Assembly (NCBI GenBank): GCA_036498565.1
Contig: DASYFG010000001.1
Coordinates: forward strand, 42,988 to 106,987
Length of the DNA: 64,000 bases
Reading direction: 5' to 3'
Origin: DASYFG01 sp036498565
GTDB taxonomy: Bacteria; Bacillota; Bacilli; Lactobacillales; Lactobacillaceae
Part shown: in pieces, positions 7,352 to 15,799 of the stretch
Position numbering within the stretch: position 1 is the first letter of the stretch
How the letters are laid out: each line of letters opens with the position of its first letter
Translations under genes and position numbers: made by a program
Notes under the pieces: model-generated
The model's input: only the letters and a program-made list of their open reading frames with translations
Databases searched by the model: none
What the model was told of the DNA's origin: nothing

Positions 7352-8239
7352 ATGTGGACGTGCGACTGGACAATTGATGAGCGCAGTGCTGGGCAGACGC
7401 TTAAGGAGCTGATGTTGCACTGGCGTGTGCCGCAGCGAATTCGTGGTGCCGTGCGCCAGCGGCAGGGGTACTTGGTGAATGCGCAGGTTGCGCCCACCAG
7501 TTATGTGTTGAAAGTTGGCGATCAATTGGCGGTGACTTTTCTGCCGACCGATTTTAAAACGGCGGTGTCGGCGTACGCTCCGAATTTTGCGCAAGCGGTG
7601 ACGATTTTGTATGAAGATGACGACGTGGTCGTGGTCGATAAACCGGCCGGCATGAAGATGCACCCGCATTCGCCGACCGAAGATGATACGTTGTTGAATT
7701 TTATCGCAGCCAATTTTGCCAAACGCCAGTTGATGAGTCATGGCCAACCAGCGCGGCCATTTATGGTGCATCGTTTGGATCGCGCGACCAGTGGCGTGGT
7801 GTTAGTGGCTAAAAATCCGGTCGTGGTACCGCTTTTGGTAAGTTTTTTAGCGGACAAAACCATGACGCGTACCTATTGTGCCCGTGTGAGTGGGCATTTG
7901 TCAGGCAGTGGCACAATTGACGCACCAATCGGCGTAAATCCAACCAATGCGTATTTACGCCAAATCAGCCCTGCCGGTCAGCAAGCTATCACACACTGGC
8001 GCGCGGTCTCACAATGTGGTGCCACCACGCTTGTTGAACTCCAACTTGAAACCGGGCGCACGCACCAATTGCGCGTGCATTTGGCACATTTGGGGCACGG
8101 CATTGTCGGGGATGAGTGGTACAATCCGCAAGCCAGCGCGCCGCGTTTGTTATTACACGCCCAGGCATTAACTTTTCCAAAGCCCTTTGCCCAACAATTA
8201 ATGATGGTAGAGGCGCCAATTCCAGGTGAATTACAGTAA
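7352..8239 (+). CDS. RluA/RluD family RNA pseudouridine synthase
   Basis: Isomerises specific uridines to pseudouridine in rRNA or tRNA. An S4-like N-terminal part (residues 1-70) is followed by the catalytic domain with VVDKPAGMKMHPH and HRLDRATSGVVLVAKN, where the Asp of HRLD is the nucleophile, and then ETGRTHQLRVHLAHLGHGIVGD. At 295 aa it is a normal length. The target uridine is not predictable. The mRNA appears leaderless. A strong terminator follows. Confidence 0.9.
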   Translation: MWTCDWTIDERSAGQTLKELMLHWRVPQRIRGAVRQRQGYLVNAQVAPTSYVLKVGDQLAVTFLPTDFKTAVSAYAPNFAQAVTILYEDDDVVVVDKPAGMKMHPHSPTEDDTLLNFIAANFAKRQLMSHGQPARPFMVHRLDRATSGVVLVAKNPVVVPLLVSFLADKTMTRTYCARVSGHLSGSGTIDAPIGVNPTNAYLRQISPAGQQAITHWRAVSQCGATTLVELQLETGRTHQLRVHLAHLGHGIVGDEWYNPQASAPRLLLHAQALTFPKPFAQQLMMVEAPIPGELQ

Positions 8240-8264
8240 AAAAGCGTGCTCAGCACGCTTTTTT
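8238..8264. terminator. Bidirectional intrinsic terminator
   Basis: GCGTGC (8244-8249) pairs with GCACGC (8253-8258), extended by A/T flanks, between converging genes. Confidence 0.85.
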
Positions 8265-9658
8265 TATTTTGCTTGTAACTTTGAATGACGAATACCGTAC
8301 AAGAAGTAGACGACTACGCCGACAACCATCCAGATGACGACGCTGATTTTTGTTTGGGCGGGTAACATCAACAAAAAGTACACGTTCAACAAGCCCGTAA
8401 AGGCTGGCAAAATTGGGTAGAGTGGCATTTTAAAGCCGGTGTTAGGGATATCTTTGCGCTTGCGGAGTGGCAAAATTCCAAAGCTCACCGCGATGAAGGC
8501 CAACAACGTGCCGGCATTAATCAATGCGGCCAGCTGTGTCAACGGCACCAAACCAGCAAAGATGGCGGCGATAACCGCCGCAACAATCAAAGCTTTGGTA
8601 GGCAAACCACGTTCGTCGGTTTCACCCAAAGCCTTTGGCAACAAGCCATCACGGCCAATTGAGTACAGCAAACGAGAGGAAGCAATCGTCGCCGCCATGA
8701 TTGAAGTAAACATTCCAACCAAAGCTCCGATGGTGATGATTTTGGCCCAACCGCCGTGACCGATCAAGTTCAAGACGTAGGCAGCAGGATCATCAACGCC
8801 CAACTTTGAATAAGGCGCAATCCCAGTCAAAACAAGGGCAAAGACGACGTACAAAACCGCCGCCACAATCACAGTTCCAAGCAAACCACGCTTCATGTTC
8901 TTTTGTGGTTCGATGACTTCAGCTGAATGAGCGGCCAAAATGTCAAAACCAAGAAAGGCGAAGACCACCGTCGCAGCCGCTTGCATAATGCCTGACAAAC
9001 CAAATGCGCCACCTTGGAACGCCTTTGGATAGAATGGCGTGTAGTTTTGGGCTTTGATAAAGAACAAACCAACGATGATGAACAAGATAATAATGGCTAC
9101 TTTGAAGACAACGGCAACGTTTTCAACGCGTCGTGACAAATTCAAACCGCGACCCACAATCAGGGCAACAATTAAGATAATCACAACCGCGGTCAAATTA
9201 ATCACACCGCCTTCCATTGGACCAGCGCTCAGCGCTTGGGGCATCGTGATGCCAATCGCTGTCAAAATATTGTTGTTAAAGTAAGCCGCAAAACCAGTGG
9301 CAACCGCCGCTGCAGCCAAGAAATATTCCAAAATCAAAGCCCAACCCAGCAACCAACCGATAATTTCACCAAAGATGACGCTGCCAAAACTGTAAGCCGA
9401 TCCAGCAACGGGCATCGCACTGGCAAATTCCGCATAAGCCATCCCGGCCAAACCAGAAACGATCGCAGCAATCAAAAAGGCAATTGAAACAGCGGGACCA
9501 GCGTGAGTCGCGGCTTCGTGGCCTGGCAAAATGAAAATACCAGTCCCAATGACTGCACCAATTCCAAGCGCAATCAAATCACGGGCGCGCAAGACACGTG
9601 GCAAACGCGCATCGGCGGCGGTAATCGTGGTTAAAGCTTCTTTTTTAAAGGGGTTCAT
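8264..9658 (-). CDS. APC superfamily amino-acid permease (cationic amino-acid transporter-like)
   Basis: A cytoplasmic-membrane amino-acid transporter of 464 aa with about twelve hydrophobic segments. The first helix has GIGAVIGTGIFILPGHEAATHAGP, the broken helix of the APC fold, and the second AYAEFASAMPVAGSAYSF. It resembles YfnA and the CAT branch; the substrate is unknown. It begins 12 bases after the PTS-IIC gene and has only a weak AGAAAGAG ribosome binding site, so it is co-transcribed with it and shares its structured leader. The leader may sense the transported amino acid or a metal; this is inference. Confidence 0.85.
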   Translation of the reverse strand: MNPFKKEALTTITAADARLPRVLRARDLIALGIGAVIGTGIFILPGHEAATHAGPAVSIAFLIAAIVSGLAGMAYAEFASAMPVAGSAYSFGSVIFGEIIGWLLGWALILEYFLAAAAVATGFAAYFNNNILTAIGITMPQALSAGPMEGGVINLTAVVIILIVALIVGRGLNLSRRVENVAVVFKVAIIILFIIVGLFFIKAQNYTPFYPKAFQGGAFGLSGIMQAAATVVFAFLGFDILAAHSAEVIEPQKNMKRGLLGTVIVAAVLYVVFALVLTGIAPYSKLGVDDPAAYVLNLIGHGGWAKIITIGALVGMFTSIMAATIASSRLLYSIGRDGLLPKALGETDERGLPTKALIVAAVIAAIFAGLVPLTQLAALINAGTLLAFIAVSFGILPLRKRKDIPNTGFKMPLYPILPAFTGLLNVYFLLMLPAQTKISVVIWMVVGVVVYFLYGIRHSKLQAK

Positions 9659-9670
9659 AAGATTCTCTTT

Positions 9671-10702
9671 CTAAATTTCAGGTAGTTGCACGTCGGTTTC
9701 GCTAATGAATTTGAAACGACGCACGAAGATATAATTAATGATAACAGCAATCACGGCTGGAATGATAACAAATGCTAACAGCACGCGCAAACCAAGCAAA
9801 GCACCGGTGGAATTTTGCCAAGCAGTCAAAGGACCAATCAAACCAGAGAAGCCAAAGCCGGCTGAGAACGGGGTGCCTTGCATTTGCAAAGCTGCTGCAC
9901 TGGCGCCGCTCACCAAAGCGGCGAGTAGGACGGGGATGAACAATTTTGGTTTAGATAACATGTTGGCCATTTGGATTTTGGGCGAACCCATGAAATGCGC
10001 AATCGTGCCACCCAACGGATTCACGCGCGCACCCATCAAAGCCAAGGTGAAGCTCGCTGCCACAATCCCGGCGTTGGCAGCGCCAGAACCGACACCAGCC
10101 AAGCTAATCGCCGTCGCGACACCCACCGACGACAAAGGCGATACAATCAAGGCGGCAAACAACAATCCCAGCACGCCGCCCATCACCAACGGCGTTAAAT
10201 GCGTGGCATTCGCCACACCGACGCCAACCAAATGTTGCAAGGCGGCGACCGGCTTTAAGGTGATAAGACCGATACCACCCGCCACCAGCAAAACAACAAG
10301 TGGTTCAACCAGCATTTTGAATTGACCAAGACGATTGCCGATTAACAAAACCACGGCGCTCGCCACTAGAATCGTAATCAACATGTTGGTAATAATACCA
10401 GTACCGGCAATCACCACGCCATTGGCGGTCGCGGTTGTCACGCCACCAGCCACGAAGGCAGCCAAAGCCACCGAGGCGCTATCGACAATATGGAATTTGA
10501 GCAAATTTCCCACCGCAAACGCCGCAATCACCGGTAACAAACTTTGCACCAGCGCCGTCATGGCAGTGATTTGAGCGACTAACGGACTATGGGGGAACGC
10601 CGTGGTCAGCAATTGGTTGAGCAGTGCTGAAGGCAGCAGGGCGATGATTACCCCGATGCTTTCACCGTTTAATACGGCGAGTAGAAATTGTTTAACCGTC
10701 AT
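9671..10702 (-). CDS. PTS transporter subunit IIC-like membrane protein (PTS_EIIC_2 family)
   Basis: A 343-aa integral membrane protein with long alternating hydrophobic segments and GGV-, GVGSGAANAG- and GGTIAHFMGSPKIQMAN-type loops, characteristic of the PTS_EIIC_2 family. It is annotated in relatives as a PTS IIC subunit, but no IIA or IIB partner is nearby, so phosphotransfer-driven sugar uptake is doubtful. ATG at 10702 was chosen because AAGGAGAG is 6 bases upstream; the in-frame ATG further upstream lacks a site. First gene of an operon with the amino-acid permease. Confidence 0.75.
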   Translation of the reverse strand: MTVKQFLLAVLNGESIGVIIALLPSALLNQLLTTAFPHSPLVAQITAMTALVQSLLPVIAAFAVGNLLKFHIVDSASVALAAFVAGGVTTATANGVVIAGTGIITNMLITILVASAVVLLIGNRLGQFKMLVEPLVVLLVAGGIGLITLKPVAALQHLVGVGVANATHLTPLVMGGVLGLLFAALIVSPLSSVGVATAISLAGVGSGAANAGIVAASFTLALMGARVNPLGGTIAHFMGSPKIQMANMLSKPKLFIPVLLAALVSGASAAALQMQGTPFSAGFGFSGLIGPLTAWQNSTGALLGLRVLLAFVIIPAVIAVIINYIFVRRFKFISETDVQLPEI

Positions 10703-10724
10703 AGACTTCTCTCCTTTTTTAAAC

Positions 10725-10763
10725 AAAAGAAAACCCGCTTGGCTTTTAGCAAACCAAACGGGT
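10725..10763 (-). terminator. Attenuator terminator before the PTS-IIC gene
   Basis: On the minus strand ACCCGTTTGG pairs with CCAAGCGGGT (complements of 10754-10763 and 10733-10742), followed by TTTTCTTTTG. It precedes the start codon of the first gene, so it acts as a leader attenuator. Confidence 0.8.
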
Positions 10764-10912
10764 GAGAAGTGAGTGAGAAACCTTCTGGCACGCTTGGTCT
10801 ACTGACCTCACGCGCAAGAACCCTTACGCGTGAGAACACGTAAAGGCATACCAGCTGTTGTTCATTTGTGACAAATTAATGTTTTGCATGAATTCGGTTT
10901 CTTTCATTTGAT
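10764..10912 (-). ncRNA. Structured 5' leader of the PTS-IIC/permease operon (unassigned class)
   Basis: A stem of nine pairs, CUGGUAUGC with GCGUGCCAG (complements of 10846-10854 and 10785-10793), closes a multi-branched region. Inside are a GGUC-AGUA-GACC hairpin and two alternatives that exclude each other: a UUACG/CGUAA hairpin, or CUCACGCG with CGCGUGAG. Followed by the attenuator. No T-box, lysine, SAM or purine core was recognised. Confidence 0.6.
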
Positions 10913-10926
10913 AATAATCATTATAA
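10912..10926 (-). promoter_or_regulatory. Fur/PerR-like operator overlapping a -10 box
   Basis: The minus strand reads TTATAATGATTATTA, differing by one base from the PerR consensus TTATAATnATTATAA. It covers the -10 TATAAT (10920-10925) of the leader promoter, whose -35 TTGACA lies at 10942-10947 with a 16-bp spacer. Confidence 0.5.
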
Positions 10927-10971
10927 CTTTTCTCTCATGTTTGTCAACAAGTAATTTCAAAAACTTTTCAG

Positions 10972-11000
10972 TTGCCAACCACATAACACTGTGCTATATT
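10972..11000 (+). promoter_or_regulatory. Promoter of the OYE-family reductase gene
   Basis: TTGCCA (10972-10977), 17-bp spacer, TATATT (10995-11000), about 37 bases before the start codon. Confidence 0.7.
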
Positions 11001-11037
11001 TTAGTAAGTAGTCAGCCACATAAAAAGGAGAAAAAAG

Positions 11038-12102
11038 ATGACAAAAAAAGTATTTACACCTATTCGAGTAGGCAACATGACATTGGATCACCGCTTTGCC
11101 ATGGCGCCAATGACACGTTCGCGCGCCACGTTTGAGGGCGTTCAAACACCTTTGGCGGCTGAGTATTACGGTCAGCGCGCTGCGGATATGGGGTTGGTAA
11201 TTACTGAAGCGGTGCAACCTTCTTTGCAGGCACAGGGTAATAACAACACACCTGGTATTTACACGCCAGAACAAGTGGCGGCTTGGCAATCGGTGACTAA
11301 AGCGGTCCACGATAATGGTGGTTATCTCTTTATGCAAATTCAACATGCTGGTCGCTTAACGCATCCAGAAAATGCTGCACCACGTCCGGCAGCGATTGCA
11401 CCTTCTGCTGTGGCGCCTGAGGGTCAAATTTTCACCCCAAATGGTCCGCGTGATGTACCAGTTCCAAATGAAGCAACCAAAGCGGACTTGGAAAATGTCG
11501 TTGCTGAATTCCGCTTGGCTGCCCGTCGTGCGATTGACGCGGGTGCTGACGGCGTTGAAATTCACGGCGGACATAGCTTCTTGTTACACCAATTTTTTGG
11601 CGAAACATCCAACGTTCGTCAAGACGAATATGGCGGCAGCATTGAAAATCGCATTCGCTTTGTCTTAGAAGTTGTGGCCGCCGTCGTCGATGAAATCGGT
11701 GCGGACAAAACAGCTATTCGTTTATCACCTTTCCATTCACGTTCAACCATTGACGAAGGTGAAAATGGCACCGCTTTGTATGTGTTGCTGATGGAAAAGT
11801 TGAATGACATGAAGTTAGCGTATGTGCACTTGGTTTTGCAAGAAGCAACGGCATTGTTAACGACTTTGCGTGAAAAATTTATTGGGCCATTGGTGGTTAA
11901 CTTTGAAGGACAACCACTAGACATGCGTTTGGAAGCGGTTGAAAGCGGTTTGGTGGACATGCTAACAATCGGTACACTCTCTTTGGCAAATCCTGATTTC
12001 GTTGCCCGTGTAAAAGCGGACGCGCCATTTAATGAACCTGATTTTTCAACGACTTTTGGCAGGGGTGCGCAGGGATATACGGACTACCCAACGCTTGGAT
12101 AA
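11038..12102 (+). CDS. Old Yellow Enzyme family NADH:flavin oxidoreductase
   Basis: An FMN-dependent ene-reductase that reduces electrophilic alkenes, quinones or nitro compounds. It has the family TIM-barrel start (FTPIRVGNMTLDHRFAMAPMTRSRA), MQIQHAGRL, and IHGGHSFLLHQFF with a His-x-x-His pair for substrate binding, as in NemA and PETN reductase rather than His-x-x-Asn. EYGGSIENR follows. The Tyr of the usual GYLLHQF is Phe here, so proton donation may differ. 354 aa, complete, with AAAAGGAG. The MarR gene starts 30 bases downstream, so the pair probably forms a stress-induced operon. Confidence 0.9.
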   Translation: MTKKVFTPIRVGNMTLDHRFAMAPMTRSRATFEGVQTPLAAEYYGQRAADMGLVITEAVQPSLQAQGNNNTPGIYTPEQVAAWQSVTKAVHDNGGYLFMQIQHAGRLTHPENAAPRPAAIAPSAVAPEGQIFTPNGPRDVPVPNEATKADLENVVAEFRLAARRAIDAGADGVEIHGGHSFLLHQFFGETSNVRQDEYGGSIENRIRFVLEVVAAVVDEIGADKTAIRLSPFHSRSTIDEGENGTALYVLLMEKLNDMKLAYVHLVLQEATALLTTLREKFIGPLVVNFEGQPLDMRLEAVESGLVDMLTIGTLSLANPDFVARVKADAPFNEPDFSTTFGRGAQGYTDYPTLG

Positions 12103-12132
12103 TCAGGTAAAATAATGACAGGAGGTGTGCAT

Positions 12133-12576
12133 ATGACACAGGAAAGTTGTATTTCAAACCCGATGAGTAAGGCAATTTTTCAATTAGTTAGTGCTCACCG
12201 TAATGTTATTTCACGTAAAATTCGGTCTTTGGGTATTTATCCGGGCCAAGAACAAATCTTAATGCAGATTCGGGATTATGGCGAACAGTCTCAAAATGAA
12301 ATCAAAGAAGCTTTGGCGATTGATCACTCAACCGTGGCCAAATCCGTCGCGCGTTTGGCGGCGACTGGTTTGGTGCAAAAACAGCAATCCAACGCGGACA
12401 AACGGATTTCTCTAGTCGCATTGACGGATGAAGGGCAAGAAATTTGTCATTCGATGGATACGATTTGGGATGAGGTGGAAAGCGTGGCGACGGCAGGCTT
12501 GACGGCGGATGAACGCGCGGCATTTTTGGTTTTGGCGCGGCAAATCACGCAAAATCTGACTGACGCGAGCTCTTAA
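12133..12576 (+). CDS. MarR family transcriptional regulator
   Basis: A winged-helix regulator of 147 aa. The DNA-binding part is IKEALAIDHSTVAKSVARLAATGLVQKQQSNADKRISLVALTDEG (helix-turn-helix and wing), given here as the region of residues 55-100. A Cys at residue 6 and another near residue 102 could allow thiol sensing as in OhrR/MgrA-type proteins, which would suit its position behind an ene-reductase; this is inference. Start chosen at 12133, with AGGAGG 7 bases upstream; the in-frame ATG at 12115 lacks a site. Confidence 0.88.
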   Translation: MTQESCISNPMSKAIFQLVSAHRNVISRKIRSLGIYPGQEQILMQIRDYGEQSQNEIKEALAIDHSTVAKSVARLAATGLVQKQQSNADKRISLVALTDEGQEICHSMDTIWDEVESVATAGLTADERAAFLVLARQITQNLTDASS

Positions 12577-12600
12577 TCTTGGCTTAAATTGCACGTAATT

Positions 12601-12629
12601 TTGATTTAATGTTAGAGGACTATTATAAA
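12601..12629 (+). promoter_or_regulatory. Promoter of the candidate small RNA
   Basis: TTGATT (12601-12606), 17-bp spacer, TATAAA (12624-12629). No open reading frame follows before a terminator. Confidence 0.55.
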
Positions 12630-12635
12630 GTCATG

Positions 12636-12735
12636 GTTGAAGCACACCCCTTCAACCATAATCATATTCTCCTCTAAACTATTCTCCCAAGATAAGTTCA
12701 AAGCGCCGCTGGCTTAGGTCACGGCGCTTTTTTTG
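12636..12735 (+). ncRNA. Candidate trans-acting small RNA, about 100 nt
   Basis: The predicted transcript starts with a 9-bp hairpin (TGGTTGAAG 12634-12642 with CTTCAACCA 12650-12658) whose loop is CACACCC. A single-stranded stretch follows with two anti-Shine-Dalgarno motifs, ATTCTCCTCT and ATTCTCCC, and then a GC-rich terminator stem (12702-12708 with 12722-12728) with seven T. This layout resembles RsaE/RoxS-type riboregulators of Firmicutes. No homologue is claimed. Confidence 0.6.
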
Positions 12736-12753
12736 TGCACAAAAGCATATCTT

Positions 12754-12781
12754 TTGACTTTGGTCAGGAAAGGTCTAAAAT
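12754..12781 (+). promoter_or_regulatory. clpL promoter with embedded degenerate CtsR site
   Basis: TTGACT (12754-12759), 16-bp spacer, TAAAAT (12776-12781). Between and over them lies GGTCAGG-AAA-GGTCTAA (12762-12778), a degenerate tandem CtsR heptad. Confidence 0.65.
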
Positions 12782-12795
12782 GGAATATAGATAAA

Positions 12796-12812
12796 GGTCA
12801 ATAAAGGTCAAA
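12796..12812 (+). promoter_or_regulatory. CtsR operator
   Basis: GGTCAATAAAGGTCAAA is a near-perfect direct repeat of the CtsR heptad with a 3-base spacer, just downstream of the clpL -10. The class III heat-shock repressor CtsR should block transcription here. Confidence 0.9.
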
Positions 12813-12844
12813 CTTTTAAATAAGGCCGTACAGGAGGTAGAAAC

Positions 12845-14920
12845 ATGGCGAATTATCGGGATCCGTTCGGTGACATGAACGACATTTTTAATCAAATGAT
12901 GTCACAAATGCAAGGGGTGAACAGTGAGCGTCGTTACCTAGTTAACGGGCGCGAAGTCAGCCCTGAAGATTTTGCGCGTTATCAACAAACAGGTGAACTG
13001 AACAACGCGCAACCAACCGCCCAACGATCAAATACGGCGCCACAAGGTGACAATATTTTGACACAACTGGGGCGAAATTTGACGCAAGCGGCGCGTGATG
13101 GCGAGCTTGATCCGGTCATCGGTCGTAACAAAGAAATTCAAGAAACGGCCGAAATTTTGAGCCGACGCACCAAGAATAATCCGGTTTTGGTCGGGGATGC
13201 CGGTGTCGGTAAGACCGCGGTCGTAGAAGGTTTGGCACAAGCGATTGTGTCCGGTGACGTGCCTGCCGCGATTAAGGACAAAGAAATCATTGCGATTGAT
13301 TTGTCATCGCTTGAAGCCGGGACGCAATTCCGTGGCGCTTTTGAAGAAAACATTCAAAAGTTAGTTGATGCGGTCAAAGAAGCCGGCAACGTGATTGTCT
13401 TCTTCGATGAAATTCACCAAATTATTGGCGCGGGTTCAACCGGCGGGGATAGCGGTTCAAAGGGCTTGGCGGATATTTTGAAGCCGGCGCTGAGTCGGGG
13501 TGAATTTACCGTGATCGGGGCCACAACGCAAGATGAATACCGCAATACTATCATGAAAAACGCCGCGTTGGCGCGTCGTTTTAACGAAGTGACGGTCAAT
13601 GCGCCAAGCGCAGAAGACACCTTTAAAATCTTGCAAGGGGTGCGTGATTTGTACGTCGCTCACCACCACATTGACTTGCCTGATGAGGTTTTGAAGGCGG
13701 CGGTGGATTATTCAATTCAATACATTCCGCAACGTTCTTTGCCCGACAAGGCGATTGATTTGTTGGACATGACGGCCGCGCATTTGAGTGCGCAACACCC
13801 GATGCGTGATGTGGTTAGTTTGGAAAAAGAACTTGCCAAAGCCCGTGAAAATCAAGAAAAAGCGGTCGCCGATGAAGATTTTGAAGCCGCGTTGAAGTTC
13901 AAAGAAGAAATTAAGCGTTTGGAAGCGAGTCTAAAAGCTGGTGACAACAGTGAAAAAGTGGTGGCAACGCCCAATGATGTCGCTCAAAGTGTTGAACGTT
14001 TGACCGGTATTCCGGTTTCACAAATGGGCGCTTCGGACATTGAACGTTTGAAGACAATTAATGAACGGTTGAAGGGACGTGTGATTGGTCAAGATGACGC
14101 CGTTGAAGCGGTGGCGCGCGCTATTCGCCGGAATCGCGCGGGCTTTGATGAAGGGAATCGGCCAATTGGTAGCTTCTTATTTGTCGGACCAACTGGAACT
14201 GGAAAGACGGAATTGGCTAAGCAATTGGCGCTGGATTTGTTCGGGAATAAAGAAGCGATTATTCGCTTGGACATGAGTGAATACAGCGACCGCACGGCCG
14301 TGTCAAAGTTGATTGGAACCACAGCCGGCTACGTCGGTTATGACGACAACAGCCACACATTGACCGAACGCGTGCGTCGTAATCCGTATGCGATTGTGTT
14401 GTTGGATGAAATCGAAAAAGCCGACCCACAAGTCTTGACCTTGTTGTTGCAAGTCATGGACGACGGGCGTTTGACCGATGGGCAAGGAAATGTCGTGAAC
14501 TTCAAGAACACGGTGTTGATTGCCACGTCAAACGCAGGATTTAGCGACGGTCAAAGTACCGAAACGCCGCTCAAAGACAAGCTGGCACCTTATTTCCGTC
14601 CAGAATTCTTGAACCGCTTTAATGCGATTGTGGAATTCAAGTCATTGACAAAGGCGGATTTGAAGCAAATTGTTGATTTGATGTTAAGTGACGTGTCAAA
14701 GACGTTGGCGAAGAAAGATTTGACGTTGACGGTGAGCGATGACGCGAAAAATTGGTTGATTGAACAAGGGTACGACGAAGCGCTTGGTGCGCGACCATTG
14801 CGTCGTGTGATTGAGCAACACGTTCGTGACAACGTGACCGATTTCTATTTGGATCACTTGGACGCCAAGGCTTTGCAGGCTGATTTGGTGGACGATGCGA
14901 TTGTGATTTCGGAAGTTTAA
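12845..14920 (+). CDS. clpL: Clp ATPase ClpL (HSP100 disaggregase)
   Basis: A two-ring AAA+ chaperone of 691 aa that untangles heat-damaged proteins. A short Q/N-rich N-terminal segment (1-70) replaces the Clp-N domain. The first AAA module (about 75-320) has [13 protein letters not shown] and VFFDEIHQ. A coiled-coil/UVR-like middle region (about 325-370) follows. The second AAA module has [22 protein letters not shown] and the C-terminal [11 protein letters not shown]. No N-terminal zinc finger is present, which argues against ClpE, and no L/I/V-G-F ClpP loop is seen, which fits ClpL acting without ClpP. Regulated by CtsR. AGGAGG is 7 bases before the ATG. Confidence 0.85.
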   Translation: MANYRDPFGDMNDIFNQMMSQMQGVNSERRYLVNGREVSPEDFARYQQTGELNNAQPTAQRSNTAPQGDNILTQLGRNLTQAARDGELDPVIGRNKEIQETAEILSRRTKNNPVLVGDAGVGKTAVVEGLAQAIVSGDVPAAIKDKEIIAIDLSSLEAGTQFRGAFEENIQKLVDAVKEAGNVIVFFDEIHQIIGAGSTGGDSGSKGLADILKPALSRGEFTVIGATTQDEYRNTIMKNAALARRFNEVTVNAPSAEDTFKILQGVRDLYVAHHHIDLPDEVLKAAVDYSIQYIPQRSLPDKAIDLLDMTAAHLSAQHPMRDVVSLEKELAKARENQEKAVADEDFEAALKFKEEIKRLEASLKAGDNSEKVVATPNDVAQSVERLTGIPVSQMGASDIERLKTINERLKGRVIGQDDAVEAVARAIRRNRAGFDEGNRPIGSFLFVGPTGTGKTELAKQLALDLFGNKEAIIRLDMSEYSDRTAVSKLIGTTAGYVGYDDNSHTLTERVRRNPYAIVLLDEIEKADPQVLTLLLQVMDDGRLTDGQGNVVNFKNTVLIATSNAGFSDGQSTETPLKDKLAPYFRPEFLNRFNAIVEFKSLTKADLKQIVDLMLSDVSKTLAKKDLTLTVSDDAKNWLIEQGYDEALGARPLRRVIEQHVRDNVTDFYLDHLDAKALQADLVDDAIVISEV

Positions 14921-14922
14921 GG

Positions 14923-14953
14923 AAAAAGCGCTACTTTAAGTAGCGCTTTTTTT
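14923..14953. terminator. Bidirectional intrinsic terminator
   Basis: AAAAAGCGCTACTT pairs with AAGTAGCGCTTTTT. The stop codon of the converging EamA gene lies in the loop. Confidence 0.9.
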
Positions 14954-15799
14954 ATTTGGCCAGCTCATAATGATGACCGAGGCGATGATGAGAATCGCAC
15001 CAAACATAAACGATGGCGTGAGTTTAATTGGGAAAAAGTAATAAGAGTAGATAAAGACAACAATTGGATTAATAGAACGGATGATGTTGGCTTGTGAGAA
15101 AGGGATGTATTTAATCCCTTCATAGAACAAAATGAGTCCCAGAAAACCACTAAAGAATGCCGAAGCAATCAGAAATTCAATGCCGTCAAACGACTGTGGA
15201 ATAGGACTTTCTTGCGTCAGGGTATAAATGCCAATCATAATGGCCGAAATGATCTGATTATAAAACAAAACCACGTTACTATTCTCATTGTGAACCAATT
15301 TTTTGGCCAAAGTATTCGTGAGTGCAAAGAAAAAAGTGTACGCAAAGGCGAATAAAATGCCAATGGTCAACTCCACAGAATTGTGTGTATTTGCAACGGC
15401 AAACGAACCGATGATGGCTAATGCAATTGGTAAAAAATCTTTGCGTTGAAAGCGTTCGTTCAACAAAGTGATTGATAATAAAATAGCAAAAACAATATAG
15501 AATCGACCAATCAAACCAACGGTGACCGGATTTAAAATGGATAAACTGTAGTATTGCAAAACGATCCCAAAAGCGTTGGTGATGCCCAGTAGCCAGATTG
15601 GCCACCCGATAATCCAAGTTAGTTTTTGGCGACGAACGAGCATGTATAATAATGAAAACCCGGCCGCGATTAACGAATTAAATAGACTGGCTTGCAAAGG
15701 AGAAAGTGAGCTCAGCGAAAATTTATTCATGACGGGCGTAATGGCCATGACAAGTACGGATAAAATGTTCAGAATAATCCCTTTTTGACTGTCGCTCAT
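14936..15799 (-). CDS. EamA/DMT family transporter
   Basis: A small-molecule exporter or permease of the drug/metabolite transporter superfamily, 287 aa, made of two five-helix EamA repeats (ISVLVMAITPVMNKFSLSSL at the start of the first; ALTNTLAKKLVHNENSNVVL at the start of the second). Its start overlaps the NUDIX stop by 4 bases, so the two are translationally coupled. It is the last gene of the peptide-methyltransferase-NUDIX operon facing the Rgg regulator and is the best candidate for exporting that operon's product. The substrate is unknown. The sequence is more AT-rich than the flanking housekeeping genes. Confidence 0.82.
   Translation of the reverse strand: MSDSQKGIILNILSVLVMAITPVMNKFSLSSLSPLQASLFNSLIAAGFSLLYMLVRRQKLTWIIGWPIWLLGITNAFGIVLQYYSLSILNPVTVGLIGRFYIVFAILLSITLLNERFQRKDFLPIALAIIGSFAVANTHNSVELTIGILFAFAYTFFFALTNTLAKKLVHNENSNVVLFYNQIISAIMIGIYTLTQESPIPQSFDGIEFLIASAFFSGFLGLILFYEGIKYIPFSQANIIRSINPIVVFIYSYYFFPIKLTPSFMFGAILIIASVIIMSWPNKKSAT

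Noticed and set aside
9738..10325. 195-codon open frame on the plus strand
   Set aside because: It is the antisense of the PTS-IIC gene; the sequence is a low-complexity Lys/Ala/Pro/Thr string with no ribosome site.
10764..10912. T-box or lysine riboswitch for the permease leader
   Set aside because: No AGGGTGGNACCGCG-like T-box sequence and no lysine-riboswitch core could be found.
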